This document shows positions 35,792 to 44,929 of a DNA stretch of 61,149 nucleotides, piece after piece. Made by a program: the position numbers and the translations under genes. Each line of letters begins with the position of its first letter. Positions within the stretch are counted from its first letter, which is position 1. The notes under the pieces were generated by a model, which saw nothing but the letters and a program-made list of their open reading frames with translations, searched no databases and was not told the origin of the DNA. The stretch is from Bacteroidota bacterium (lineage in GTDB: Bacteria; Bacteroidota; Bacteroidia; NS11-12g; UBA9320): NCBI GenBank assembly GCA_016124755.1, contig WGNA01000023.1, forward strand, positions 1-61,149, read 5' to 3'.

Positions 35792-36988
35792 TTAATGTGC
35801 AAGAATTAATTTTTGTGTGCGTACTGGCGTCCCGTTATTACAGATGGTGAGAACATAATTACCATTGATTAAATCGGAAACATCAACAGAATACAAATCA
35901 CCTGCATTGTCTTTAATTTCAACATTGCGAAAAACTCGTCCGTTTAAATCCGACACAGAATATGACCAGTTTCCGGACTGATCCGGAATTCGAAAATAGA
36001 TTTTGTCGTTTACCGGATTTGGAAAAACCATGATCGTACTCTCATTTTTTACAGATGAAATTCCGGTTGAATTCAGATCTAACCTATTTTGATTAATTTC
36101 AATTCGAACCGGTTTGCGGGTATCATTCCGATCGTAGTACACTGCAACAACCGGAGCTATTTCCCCATCGCGGTAAAAGTAAGTTGCCTTCTGCAGAATT
36201 CTTTCTTCTTGTTTGGTTCCCATTTTTGATAAAACACTATTCGACATGGGATTCCCATTCATGGTGTACATCTGAGTCCAGCTTTCATCGTGCTGAACCT
36301 GCAACACCGGAATCTCATACGTAACACCGGTAAACATGCTGGTAATTTTAATGTTGCCCCAGCCTCCAACCGTATCGATAATGGAGAAATAGGAAGTGCA
36401 TTCACCGGTTGCATTGCTGAGACCTTCGGAAGTAAGCGTTAAATTAAAATTGAATTTCCAGTTGTCTTGCGTGTACCAGATATTCATGATCGGATCAGCG
36501 TACTCCATAGGATAATGTATCCAGGTAACCGGATACTGGTTGGAAAGTTTTTGAGCCGGAATCACCAGATTATCATTTGCGTTGCCAGAGAACGGTAATA
36601 AAGAAAAAGTTTGTGAATCCATAATCTCAATCCGATCATAAACGATTTCAGAATAACCGGTGTCCATAACCTGGATAATTCTAAGGCCCAATGCACCATT
36701 AAAAGGATATATCGCATTCTGCACAAACAGGGAATTAGGGTAGGATCCGGTAGTGTCTTTAATTCGTTGACGCATCAAAGGAACGGATTCGTACTGTACA
36801 CTTCTAAAATCCCACAAAGCGTTGGATTTGCGCAGATTCAACGTGTCGAAGGAGGCCAGATTTTTAACAATACCCAAAGTGTCTGTCTCAATAAAGCGGT
36901 TCGATGCATACGGTTGAATCGTGACCTGTGAAGAAACATGCAAAGTAATACTGCATGCAGCCAACAGCAGAGTAAATTTGCCTTTCAT
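35792..36988 (-). CDS. T9SS-secreted protein of a three-member paralogous family (paralog 2)
   Basis: The protein has 398 residues. A signal peptide ends HVSSQ. It shares the family pattern: ETDTLGIVKNLASFD, GNANDNLVIPAQK, FNFNLTLTSEGLSNATGE, DTVGGWGNIKITSM, TYEIPVLQVQH, GEIAPVVAVYYDRND and INQNRLDLNSTGI. It ends with a type A T9SS domain (IMVFPNPVNDKIYF). It is the most diverged of the three and lies directly downstream of the LytTR regulator, 400 bp away. The molecular function is unknown. Confidence 0.75.
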   Translation of the reverse strand: MKGKFTLLLAACSITLHVSSQVTIQPYASNRFIETDTLGIVKNLASFDTLNLRKSNALWDFRSVQYESVPLMRQRIKDTTGSYPNSLFVQNAIYPFNGALGLRIIQVMDTGYSEIVYDRIEIMDSQTFSLLPFSGNANDNLVIPAQKLSNQYPVTWIHYPMEYADPIMNIWYTQDNWKFNFNLTLTSEGLSNATGECTSYFSIIDTVGGWGNIKITSMFTGVTYEIPVLQVQHDESWTQMYTMNGNPMSNSVLSKMGTKQEERILQKATYFYRDGEIAPVVAVYYDRNDTRKPVRIEINQNRLDLNSTGISSVKNESTIMVFPNPVNDKIYFRIPDQSGNWSYSVSDLNGRVFRNVEIKDNAGDLYSVDVSDLINGNYVLTICNNGTPVRTQKLILAH

Positions 36989-37394
36989 AAATAATAATGT
37001 TACGTCTAAAAATCATAATTTGTTAGACGAATATTAAAAAAAAGAAAAGCATTCTGTTGTTCAAAATTTAATTAATACGATGGAATGACAAATCATTAAA
37101 TGATTCTCATTATGGATATATCAAGATTGTAAATCAGTTTTGGATCCGCTTCGCACAATTCATTTTGTACTTTTAATTACTAAAATAGAAATGATTCGCT
37201 AGTTCGTGTAATGAAGCGAATAAACATTAATCATTATACCCATTACGGATAAATTCTTGGTATGTGATTGTTCTCAGGGGTACTTCTCGCCCGCAACCTA
37301 TGAACCTAAAAATCACTGGCGTATAATCGAAGCCCTCTGAATTAGAAACACGAAAAAACTGATCGGCTTCAGTGTATTAAAGAAGGTCGCGATA
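36989..37394. repeat. Gene-free region with a copy of the GATCCGCTTCGC repeat
   Basis: Around 37125-37215 GATTGTAAAT, then GATCCGCTTCGCACAATTCA and following bases match the 33130-33430 region. No gene or clear hairpin is seen. It separates the LytTR regulator from paralog 2. Confidence 0.5.
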
Positions 37395-38087
37395 TCACAG
37401 TTGATTTTTTAGATCGCCGTAGAATGTTTTTCCCACCGGAACCTTTATATCCTGTACAATAACTTCCGAACTATTAAGCGCGGTAATCCTTCGACGATTT
37501 ACTGCAAACGATTTATGCACCTGAATTAATCCATCGTCTACACTTTGAAGAAACTCCTTTAATGTCTTACGCTCTGCATATTTTTTATTTTGATCCGTAT
37601 ATATTTCAATATAATTTCCATCTGCTTTCACATAAAGTATATCGTTAATACAAATCTTTAAGAGAGAGCCGCCGTGTCTGATTAAAATAAACGGCTCATT
37701 CTCAACAGCCGTTACCGAAAGAGCTATTGCCAACTCGATTGACGTAAAAACATCGTTATTGTCGAAGGGCTTTACCACATACCCTTTTGGCAGGGTTTTC
37801 TTCACTCTCTCAACGGTGTCTTTATCCGAATGTGAAGTGATAAACAAAAATGGAATTCCAAAATCTCTATTTATGGTTTCCGCCAAATCTACGCCGTCTT
37901 TTTTGCCTTGTAGAACAACGTCGAGTAAACACAAATCCGGCATTTCCTGAAGAATAAGTTCGAGAGCTTCTTCGTAGCTGATGGCAATACCTGTAACAGA
38001 ATACCCCAGATCCTGTAGAATAAATTTAAGGTCGTCGGCTATTACCAGATTGTCCTCAACAATTAGAATACGTAAATCTTTTTTCAT
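37395..38087 (-). CDS. LytTR-type response regulator
   Basis: The protein has 230 residues. The receiver domain has Glu11-Asp12 and the phosphoacceptor Asp56 (DLCLLDVVLQG), followed by the conserved Lys in GYVVKPFDNN. A LytTR DNA-binding domain occupies about 130-230 (ILYVKADGNYIEIYTDQNKK, LKEFLQSVDDGLIQVHKSFA, VNRRRITAL, IKVPVGKTFY). Its ATG overlaps the stop of the upstream kinase (ATGA), so the two are translationally coupled. It probably controls nearby genes; the flanking secreted paralogs are candidates, by position only. Confidence 0.9.
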   Translation of the reverse strand: MKKDLRILIVEDNLVIADDLKFILQDLGYSVTGIAISYEEALELILQEMPDLCLLDVVLQGKKDGVDLAETINRDFGIPFLFITSHSDKDTVERVKKTLPKGYVVKPFDNNDVFTSIELAIALSVTAVENEPFILIRHGGSLLKICINDILYVKADGNYIEIYTDQNKKYAERKTLKEFLQSVDDGLIQVHKSFAVNRRRITALNSSEVIVQDIKVPVGKTFYGDLKNQL

Positions 38088-40039
38088 GCACTAATGGTTT
38101 CCCGGAACTGCACCACAAAACTTTGCTTGGGAGACGATAGTATTTTAAGGTTTCCGCGAAGCTGGCGGCTAAGATTTTTAACTAGCCGGAGCCCCATACT
38201 TGGCAGACTTTCGATTTCGAGATTATCGGGCAAACCAGTACCGTTATTCTGCAATTCCAACACATAACCGTGCTGTTCATTATCGTGATTCAGAGTAATA
38301 TTAATTTCACCATCACTGAGATTATTAAATGCATGTTTCATGGTATTGGTAACCAATTCATTTAAAATTAGTCCGAGTGGAATTGCGGTATCCATATCGA
38401 GAGAAATATCTTTTGCGTCTATATTCAAATGAACTTTTTTATTCCCCTCATTAAAATTCTTAACAATGTAATCGCACAGATCTTCAATATATTCCTGCAT
38501 GGCAATGGTGGAAACCGTATCGTTTAAATAAAGTTTCTGATGAAGCAGTGAAATACTCTTGAGTCTGCCCTGTCCGTCGAGCATTGCTTTCTTTACGATT
38601 TCGTCTTCAGATGCGCGGGTTTGAAGATTTAAAAGACTACTGATGGTTTGTAAATTGTTTTTAATGCGATGATGGATTTCTTTTAATAATAATTTCTTTT
38701 GATCCAGTAATTCAGCCAATTCTTTATTCTGACGACTTAACAACTCCCGGTCTTTCCGGCTGCGTTGCAAAAGACGGAACGACATGGCGGCAATTACAAG
38801 CGCCGTGCAAACCATGAGAATCAGAAATATGTTTCGCCAACGGGCTGCAGAAAGTTTTGCTTCGTTTAATCTGGATGCAGTTTCAAGCCGGTCTAAATCA
38901 TTTTCCTTTTTTTGAGTTTCATATTTAATCTGCATGTCTGCGATGGAGGCTGCCATTCCCTCATTGTATGTACTGTCTTTAATTCGGATAACAGAGGTCA
39001 GCAGTTCTTCCAGTTTATTTTTCTCTCCGAGTGCCGCATAGCATTTCGCCAGAACCGTTGAAATGCGAATCATTTTCTCCCGGAAATTAGTTTCTCTGGC
39101 CAGATCCATAGCCTTTTCCAGATATAACATAGCCTTGGCATTATCCCCTTTTAGTTGATTTCCCATCCCCAAGAGACAGTTGAGATCCATATCAACTTCT
39201 TTGTTGGACCGGTCTAACCAAAGACTGTCGGCATTATGCGCAGCCGCTAAAACCGCATCTCCGTCACCGAGGTTATATTGAGCATAACCGATATTAGACC
39301 AAACGGCAGTCATCCTTCCTTTACAATTGCACAACTCAGTTTGTTCAAGGGATTTGCTAAGCGAACTGAGCGCTTTTTTGTAATCCCCATCCTGACTATA
39401 CACATTTCCCATATTCATATAAATAACACCGGATGTGCTGTGGTCGCCTTTATCTAATGATATTTTCAAGGCTTCTTCGTAAACAGAAATGGATTTGTTT
39501 AACTGATTATTCTCGCGGTAAATTCTGGCCAGATCAACTAGATTTTTCGCTCTTTGTTCATCACCCAGATTTTGCTCGTCTATTACTTTTAAACTGTATA
39601 AAACAATTTCCAAAGCTTCATCCAATTTACCCTTTTTCTCAAGACAATATGCTGCACCAGAACAACAAACAACCACTCCCTTATAGTTTTCTGCATCCTT
39701 TAATAATTCAATTGCCAGCTTCTGTACTTCAAGGGCTTCGTCAATTCTGCCCAAAGGTTCATAAGTAAATCCCATCATCTGGAGGGCAAGTCCTTCCAGA
39801 TTTTTATTCCCGGCTTTTTTACCGGTGGCTCGCGCATTTTCAGCGTATTGTGCAGAGATTTGGTTATCGAGCGAATAATACTTTAATGAAATTTTCCGGT
39901 TGAGGACACTTCGCATTGAGTCGCCGGTTGCTTTTGAAAGTTGATTTTTGAGATCGTCGATTTCACCACTCTGGGCAAAAAGAGAAGAACCGAGTGCCAA
40001 CCAAAACAAAATAATACAGGTAAATTTCAGACGTAACAT
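38084..40039 (-). CDS. TPR-containing sensor histidine kinase (HisKA_2 type)
   Basis: I start at ATG 40039 (651 residues), beginning the signal peptide MLRLKFTCIILFWLALGS ending LFAQ. Seven or so TPR units lie in the periplasmic part (ALQMMGFTYEPLGRIDEALE, SGVIYMNMGNVYSQDGDYKK). One transmembrane helix (IFLILMVCTALVIAAMSF) and a coiled coil follow, then a HisKA_2 phosphorylation site in LKEIHHRIKNNLQTISSLL and a HATPase domain with ELVTNTMKHAF and NGTGLPD. It pairs with the overlapping LytTR regulator. A terminator lies just upstream, so it needs its own promoter or read-through. Confidence 0.9.
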   Translation of the reverse strand: MLRLKFTCIILFWLALGSSLFAQSGEIDDLKNQLSKATGDSMRSVLNRKISLKYYSLDNQISAQYAENARATGKKAGNKNLEGLALQMMGFTYEPLGRIDEALEVQKLAIELLKDAENYKGVVVCCSGAAYCLEKKGKLDEALEIVLYSLKVIDEQNLGDEQRAKNLVDLARIYRENNQLNKSISVYEEALKISLDKGDHSTSGVIYMNMGNVYSQDGDYKKALSSLSKSLEQTELCNCKGRMTAVWSNIGYAQYNLGDGDAVLAAAHNADSLWLDRSNKEVDMDLNCLLGMGNQLKGDNAKAMLYLEKAMDLARETNFREKMIRISTVLAKCYAALGEKNKLEELLTSVIRIKDSTYNEGMAASIADMQIKYETQKKENDLDRLETASRLNEAKLSAARWRNIFLILMVCTALVIAAMSFRLLQRSRKDRELLSRQNKELAELLDQKKLLLKEIHHRIKNNLQTISSLLNLQTRASEDEIVKKAMLDGQGRLKSISLLHQKLYLNDTVSTIAMQEYIEDLCDYIVKNFNEGNKKVHLNIDAKDISLDMDTAIPLGLILNELVTNTMKHAFNNLSDGEINITLNHDNEQHGYVLELQNNGTGLPDNLEIESLPSMGLRLVKNLSRQLRGNLKILSSPKQSFVVQFRETISA

Positions 40040-40081
40040 TCTCTTGTGATTAATTAATCTGATAAAAAAAAAGCAATAAAA

Positions 40082-40113
40082 AAGGCGGTAATGCCACATA
40101 GCACCACCGCCTT
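40082..40113 (-). terminator. Terminator of paralog 3
   Basis: AAGGCGGT (40082-40089) pairs with ACCGCCTT (40106-40113), and on the minus strand a long T-rich run follows. It lies 15 bp beyond the stop of paralog 3 and insulates the kinase gene. Confidence 0.85.
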
Positions 40114-40127
40114 CAAGAGAGAAAAAT

Positions 40128-41312
40128 TTACTGTTTGGAAAGGAACATCCCCTCTCCTACCGGCTGGTTGTTCAACAACACACGAACAATATAGCGGCCG
40201 GACGCTAAATCATTTACATTAATAAGTGTAGTGAATTCACCGAGCTCGCCGGTTTGAATTGCACGACCATAAATATCACTGATTTCGAAAGACCAGTTTC
40301 CGTTTTGTGCAGGCCTGTCGATGGTGAATTGATTATCATTTACCGGATTCGGATATACTTTTATTTCAGCAGCAAGAGCATTCAATACTTCAATACCCAC
40401 TGAATTTTCTTCGAGACGATCCTGCACAATATCAAATCTGTCGATGGTCGCAGAGGTGGCATCGGCATATTCAATTGCAATCAAAGGATTCACCTCATCT
40501 TTGCGAAAGAACTTCATGGTGCGATCGTTAACCGTGTTGTTTTGTGAGAGTCCGAAAGCAGCAAGCATTTGTGCTGGAGCCGGAGCACCACCAAGATAGA
40601 AACTATCAACCACAACTACTCTGTGGCTAACCTGCAAGACCGGAATATTATAAGTTAATCCAGTGTTGCGGTGTTTTACTTTTACCGAACCCCAGCCAAC
40701 TACAGAATCGGTGGTATTATAGAAAGTTTTACGCACTCCCTGAACGTTGTTTAAACCAAAGGCAGCAACCGTAATGTTGAATTTTGTTGAGCGTGAATTG
40801 CTGGATGTGAAAACATCACCGTAAGTCATTGGGAATTTTTGTTCCTTAATTCCGGAAGTATAAACAATTGTTTGCACCGGAAAGGTAAGATTGTCATTAG
40901 CTCCGCCAGTAAGTGCAGTTAATGGAATCACCTGTTCATCCTTTATTTCTTCACCCTGACTTGCCAAACCATTTCCACTTATTTTCACGTACTGTGTTGA
41001 GGTGTAAGAAAGTCCGCCGGCAAAAGCGTAAAAAATATCCTTTTCAAAAGATGCATCTGTAAAAGTTGTGCTGTTGGCGGCTTCCCGAGCCCATAGAAAA
41101 GCACTTGTATTGGTTGCCGTTGAAACATCCCAGGTGGCATTGGTTGCCGCCTTTCCCATCATGGCAAAATCGTCTTTGTTATTTGCTTTGATAAAGGTAT
41201 CTGTAAGAACTATTTTAGAACTAGTGATACCGTCGATGGTAATTTGTGCTTTCGCGCTAAAGAAGGAAGCGAAGACAAAAGCTAATGTAAATAAGGTAAA
41301 CTTCGTTTTCAT
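40128..41312 (-). CDS. T9SS-secreted protein of a three-member paralogous family (paralog 3)
   Basis: I start at ATG 41312 (394 residues; a second ATG lies two codons earlier). A signal peptide ends SFFSAKAQ. Family pattern: DIFYAFAGGLSYTSTQ, GGANDNLTFPVQT, FNITVAAFGLNNVQGVRK, DSVVGWGSVKVKHRNTG, YNIPVLQVSH, FYLGGAPAPAQMLAAFGLSQ, and EVNPLIAIEY. The type A T9SS domain is IKVYPNPVNDNQFT. It resembles paralog 1 over its whole length, pointing to a local duplication now separated by the two-component genes. The function is unknown. Confidence 0.75.
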   Translation of the reverse strand: MKTKFTLFTLAFVFASFFSAKAQITIDGITSSKIVLTDTFIKANNKDDFAMMGKAATNATWDVSTATNTSAFLWAREAANSTTFTDASFEKDIFYAFAGGLSYTSTQYVKISGNGLASQGEEIKDEQVIPLTALTGGANDNLTFPVQTIVYTSGIKEQKFPMTYGDVFTSSNSRSTKFNITVAAFGLNNVQGVRKTFYNTTDSVVGWGSVKVKHRNTGLTYNIPVLQVSHRVVVVDSFYLGGAPAPAQMLAAFGLSQNNTVNDRTMKFFRKDEVNPLIAIEYADATSATIDRFDIVQDRLEENSVGIEVLNALAAEIKVYPNPVNDNQFTIDRPAQNGNWSFEISDIYGRAIQTGELGEFTTLINVNDLASGRYIVRVLLNNQPVGEGMFLSKQ

Positions 41313-41472
41313 GTTCAATAGATGATAATTTGTTTTGCATAGTTAGGGAATAATATTGAAAGTCAAACTAATCTGTGATGAAAGTAGAAAAAAGCGCAAT
41401 GAAACGAAGTGCTTTCAAATTGTTGATTATCTGAACCCGGTGTTTTAAATTGTTGGCCCTAAAAAAGCCATT

Positions 41473-42093
41473 TTGAAAAACAGAAGTCTCGCGGTTCAGA
41501 TCGTGTGTATCATGATCCTGTTTTGTGGTTGTAATCGCCGGTACGCACACCTCACAGGCCGAAATCATATCCCGAAAGAAGCTAAAAAAAGTGAGGCCGG
41601 TTCCTATATTTATAATGACCAAAATCACAAAACTGAATTGAATCTACATGTGGATAGCCTTGGTTTTGAAGTGAAGAAAGTTGAAAAAATACCGATTGAC
41701 TTTGTGAATCTGAATCAACTTTCGTTAAAATCGCGATCAACCATTATTTCTGAAATTGAAAACAGATCCGGTTCAGAATCGCGTTTTCAAAAATCCATTG
41801 GCAGCATTCAGACGGTTTCCGGAATCCATAAAACCAACGGACGAGTAAATATTCCTGTTCAACATTTCAAACACAGATTAAAAAAGATGAGTTCCGTTCC
41901 GAAGCGCATATCCGGATCGGGAGAAGCGGTTAAAATTCTGATCTTCCTGCTCTTATTTGTTCTCATCATCTTCGGTGCAATTATGTGGGGACTCGCCTCC
42001 TGGAATTTCATCGGCTCCACCGGCTGCCTTATTATAATTGTTGTTGTTCTGGGAAGCATCTTATTAGCGATTATTGGCGCGGCGATAGGATGA
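41473..42093 (+). CDS. Lipoprotein with C-terminal transmembrane pair, unknown function
   Basis: The protein has 206 residues from a TTG start at 41473 that begins a lipoprotein signal peptide ending MILFCGC. A basic middle region has no known domain. Two hydrophobic segments close the protein (AVKILIFLLLFVLIIFGAIM and IIIVVVLGSILLAIIGAAIG). Small Bacteroidota proteins with this Gly-rich tail are common, but none has a known role. A 101-bp tandem array starts 7 bp after the stop. Confidence 0.55.
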   Translation: MKNRSLAVQIVCIMILFCGCNRRYAHLTGRNHIPKEAKKSEAGSYIYNDQNHKTELNLHVDSLGFEVKKVEKIPIDFVNLNQLSLKSRSTIISEIENRSGSESRFQKSIGSIQTVSGIHKTNGRVNIPVQHFKHRLKKMSSVPKRISGSGEAVKILIFLLLFVLIIFGAIMWGLASWNFIGSTGCLIIIVVVLGSILLAIIGAAIG

Positions 42094-42099
42094 GGGCGA

Positions 42100-42420
42100 T
42101 TTACGAGGTACGATCGACGATTTATGAACGCGGGCTCCGAAAACGAAATATCCCAGCGAACAAACCGATCTAAAATCGTAGATCTAAATTCGTAGATTCA
42201 TTTACGAGGTACGATCGACGAAGTACGAACATCGGCTCCGAAAGCAATTTATATCAACCATCAAACCGATCTAAAATCGTAGATCTAAAATCGTAGATTC
42301 ATTTACGAGGTACGATCGACGATTTATGAACGCGGGCTCCGAAAACGACATATAAAAGCGTTCAATCTGATCAAAAATGGTAGATCTAAATTCGTAGATT
42401 CATAAATCGTAAATCAAAAA
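42100..42420. repeat. Three tandem 101-bp repeats, GATC/CGAT-rich
   Basis: Units start at 42100, 42201 and 42302 with TTTACGAGGTACGATCGACG. Each contains GAACGCGGGCTCCGAAA or a variant, and closes with TCGTAGATCTAAA.TCGTAG. Units 1 and 3 are closest in the middle. ACGAGGTACGATCG is shared with the 18.5-19.2 kb repeats. The units are contiguous, so this is not CRISPR. Confidence 0.85.
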
Positions 42421-43545
42421 TTATCGTTTGAGTTTATTCTTAACCGGGAAAAAATTCAATTTACTTTTTCCGATATCTTTTGATGTTGCCACCGCAATAC
42501 CGCGCTGTTCTTTTTCATTTACAGCGGCATAAAAATGATATACGATTCCGTTCCATTTAATTACGCAGGGTTTGTGAGCATACTTTATATCGTATTTTTC
42601 AGATGATTTTATCAGGTCGTCGCCGGTCCAGTCGGTCCAGTGAATCAGGTCGTAAGAACAGGCAAACCGGTCAAAAGCCTCTTCTCTTCCTTCCGGCCAG
42701 AATGCACCGTAATAAAACATTACATAAACGCTGTCGATCTTCTGAACTACCGCATCACCGGTAAGTCCCATTCCGTGATCAAGAATCGGATTCCCGGGGA
42801 AACGATTCCAGCGAATCATATCATCTGAAGTCGCCATTCCGATTCGCTCCACCCAGTTTTTTTTATTAGACGTATCTCCAACTGCATTATAATACATCAC
42901 AAACGGATGTCCTGTAATTTCGGAACTGTCCCAAATAATACTGCTTTTATACAGCTTTTTATTTTCCCAGTCACCAATGTTTGAATCCGTTGTCTGCAAC
43001 ACGGGTTTTTCAAGTCGCTCCCACGCATTTGCAACCGCAGGATTTTCATCTGTATATGCCAGTCCGATCGCAAGTAATCCTTTTTCATACCCACCGGAAT
43101 TACTTCCGAAATACGACATCCAGTATTTATCGTTGTACGTTTTTAGATTATAACTACCGCCCCAGTTGTGATCGATTAGCGACGGATAACCCGCTGCCTG
43201 ATTCCAGTCCCAGCGACCTTCTTCGGTAAATGGAAGCACTTTCCCGAGCTTCTCCCAATCCAGCAGATTTTTACTTCTGGCCAGACATGTCTCATATCCT
43301 CTTCCATTAAAAACCAGATACGTCATATACCAAATGCTGTCTTTCCGAAAAATGGTTGCGCAGTCGATCATGTTCGACGTGTCTTCATGAATCAGAACCA
43401 GTCCGTATTTGAACGGGGTTTTTATTTCATTATAAATCCGGTTCATTTCGGCTTCCGGCACAACTTGATTCACCGGCGTCTGGGCAAATGTGCGGATGCC
43501 CGTTAGAAATAAACCAATCAGAATAAAAGTATTAAAATATCGCAT
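42421..43545 (-). CDS. Secreted five-bladed beta-propeller glycosidase-like protein (GH43/GH117/GH130-like fold)
   Basis: I start at ATG 43545 (374 residues), the first residue of the signal peptide MRYFNTFILIGLFLTG ending TFAQ. Repeated blade signatures include DCATIFRKDSIWYMTYLVF, CLARSKNLLDWEKLG, MATSDDMIRWNRFPGNPILD, YVMFYYGAFWPEG, FACSYDLIHWTDWTG and HKPCVIKWNGIVYHFYAA. These are typical of furanosidase-type beta-propellers. Asp in MIDCATIF and Glu in later blades could be catalytic, but the exact family is unresolved. No T9SS domain. It stands alone. Confidence 0.65.
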   Translation of the reverse strand: MRYFNTFILIGLFLTGIRTFAQTPVNQVVPEAEMNRIYNEIKTPFKYGLVLIHEDTSNMIDCATIFRKDSIWYMTYLVFNGRGYETCLARSKNLLDWEKLGKVLPFTEEGRWDWNQAAGYPSLIDHNWGGSYNLKTYNDKYWMSYFGSNSGGYEKGLLAIGLAYTDENPAVANAWERLEKPVLQTTDSNIGDWENKKLYKSSIIWDSSEITGHPFVMYYNAVGDTSNKKNWVERIGMATSDDMIRWNRFPGNPILDHGMGLTGDAVVQKIDSVYVMFYYGAFWPEGREEAFDRFACSYDLIHWTDWTGDDLIKSSEKYDIKYAHKPCVIKWNGIVYHFYAAVNEKEQRGIAVATSKDIGKSKLNFFPVKNKLKR

Positions 43546-43670
43546 CAACCGAATTATTCTCCGAGCCGAATCTAAGTAAATTTGAAATACACCCACTATG
43601 TAAAACCTGTGCAACGCAAGTCACCATTCGTGTATCTGTTTGATAATCCGTTTGTAATTTGCAATCGAAA

Positions 43671-44054
43671 ATGTTGTCGAAGTTCGCCAGTATTATCCTG
43701 TTGATTGCCGTCTGTCAGGGCGAGATTACCGGATTGATGTTTCTCGGCAACTACGCTTTACAACACGATAAATACGCAAAAGAATTTTGCCGGTTTCGCG
43801 ATAAACCGGATAATACCTGCAAAGGGAAATGCCATTTGAGCAAACAGCTGAAAGTTGAAAAACAACAAAATTCAGCTTCTAAAAATGTTCCGGTAACAGG
43901 TTTTCAGGGTTTTACTCTACCTCTCTTTCTTCAATCTTCCGGAAGGCTTGTTTTCCGAAATTATTATCGGTCGGTTCGTGTTACCTCGGATCAGTTCTAC
44001 CTCATTAACCGATACATCAACCGGATTGATCATCCTCCGGAATTGTCTGCATAA
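43671..44054 (+). CDS. Small Cys-rich membrane protein of a copper-associated Bacteroidota type
   Basis: I start at ATG 43671 (127 residues), because a TAATTTGC box at 43655-43662 would place transcription start within a few bases. The N-terminus is a hydrophobic helix (FASIILLIAVCQ). Then FCRFRDKPDNTCKGKCHLSKQL places Cys40, Cys50, Cys54 and His55 in a C-x9-C-x3-CH array able to bind metal. Similar small proteins with a 'C.GKC.L.KQL' motif are, from memory, neighbours of copper genes in Bacteroidota. It stands first in a run of genes leading to MbnP and MbnH. The copper link is inference. Confidence 0.6.
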   Translation: MLSKFASIILLIAVCQGEITGLMFLGNYALQHDKYAKEFCRFRDKPDNTCKGKCHLSKQLKVEKQQNSASKNVPVTGFQGFTLPLFLQSSGRLVFRNYYRSVRVTSDQFYLINRYINRIDHPPELSA

Positions 44055-44146
44055 TTCTTTTAAACTTTTTTATCTTATTCAATAAATACAGAAAACGTAT
44101 TTGTTGATTATTCGATTTATTAAAATTCAAAAACTAATTTTTAATT

Positions 44147-44923
44147 ATGAAGACAATCAAATTATCCGGCATTCTTGCCCTTTTTATAATGATCGTATTT
44201 ACACAAAGTTGTAAGAACGACGATGATAATTCAAACCCGACACCTACTTCAACCGATACTACAACCGCACATTTTCATCTCCAATTTAATCATGTGTGGG
44301 CCATGGCTGAATCTCCGTTCGCCCTCAATACCGAATTGATTCACCCGATGACCGGAGATACAATGAAATTCACCATGTTGCGGTATTATGTTTCTAATAT
44401 ACAAGTTAAAAAAACAGACGGAACCTGGTGGAGTGAAGCCAACAGCTATCATATAATTGATGTTTCAGATGCCGAACAAACCGAAATTGAAGTGGACGAT
44501 GTTCCGGAAGGAACCTATTCTGCAATCCGGTTTATGTTCGGGGTTGACAGTGCGCATAACGTTTCCGGAGCTCAGGACGGAGCACTTTCTGTTTCGGAAG
44601 GAATGTTCTGGAGCTGGAACAACGGATACATTATGATGAAGGCAGAAGGAACTTCCAATCAGGTTAGCGGCGGAAGTTTCTCGTATCACATCGGCGGATT
44701 TTCCGGTACCAACAACGTAGTAACTCAAAAGGAATTTTCGTTGGAATCATCACCCTTAACCGTCAAAGAAAATACGCATCCCGAAATTGTGGTGAAAGCC
44801 AATCCGGCGCGATTATTTCACACTGTGGGAAGTATGACCTCTCTCAGCGCTACGATCCACATGCCCGGAGCAACAACCACCCAAATGGGAAAAGACTTTT
44901 TCGATGCGGCGGTTTTAGAATAA
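44147..44923 (+). CDS. mbnP: MbnP family copper-binding lipoprotein
   Basis: The protein has 258 residues. A lipoprotein signal peptide ends FTQSC (Cys22), then an acidic Asn/Thr linker. Family features: HLQFNHVWAMAESPFALNTE, MLRYYVSNIQVKK, AIRFMFGVDSAHNVSGAQDG and MFWSWNNGYIMMKAEG with Trp155 and Trp157. In the studied MbnP a Trp is oxidised to kynurenine by the partner heme protein MbnH, creating a copper site; the Trp residues here are candidates. It is co-oriented with, and 6 bp or so from, the mbnH-like gene. No methanobactin precursor is visible. Confidence 0.85.
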   Translation: MKTIKLSGILALFIMIVFTQSCKNDDDNSNPTPTSTDTTTAHFHLQFNHVWAMAESPFALNTELIHPMTGDTMKFTMLRYYVSNIQVKKTDGTWWSEANSYHIIDVSDAEQTEIEVDDVPEGTYSAIRFMFGVDSAHNVSGAQDGALSVSEGMFWSWNNGYIMMKAEGTSNQVSGGSFSYHIGGFSGTNNVVTQKEFSLESSPLTVKENTHPEIVVKANPARLFHTVGSMTSLSATIHMPGATTTQMGKDFFDAAVLE

Positions 44924-44929
44924 ATTTCT

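Noticed and set aside
42100-42402. Tandem repeats considered as a CRISPR array
   Set aside because: Units of 101 bp are contiguous with no unique spacers, and no cas genes are present. The same applies to 56755-58790 and 60926-61022.
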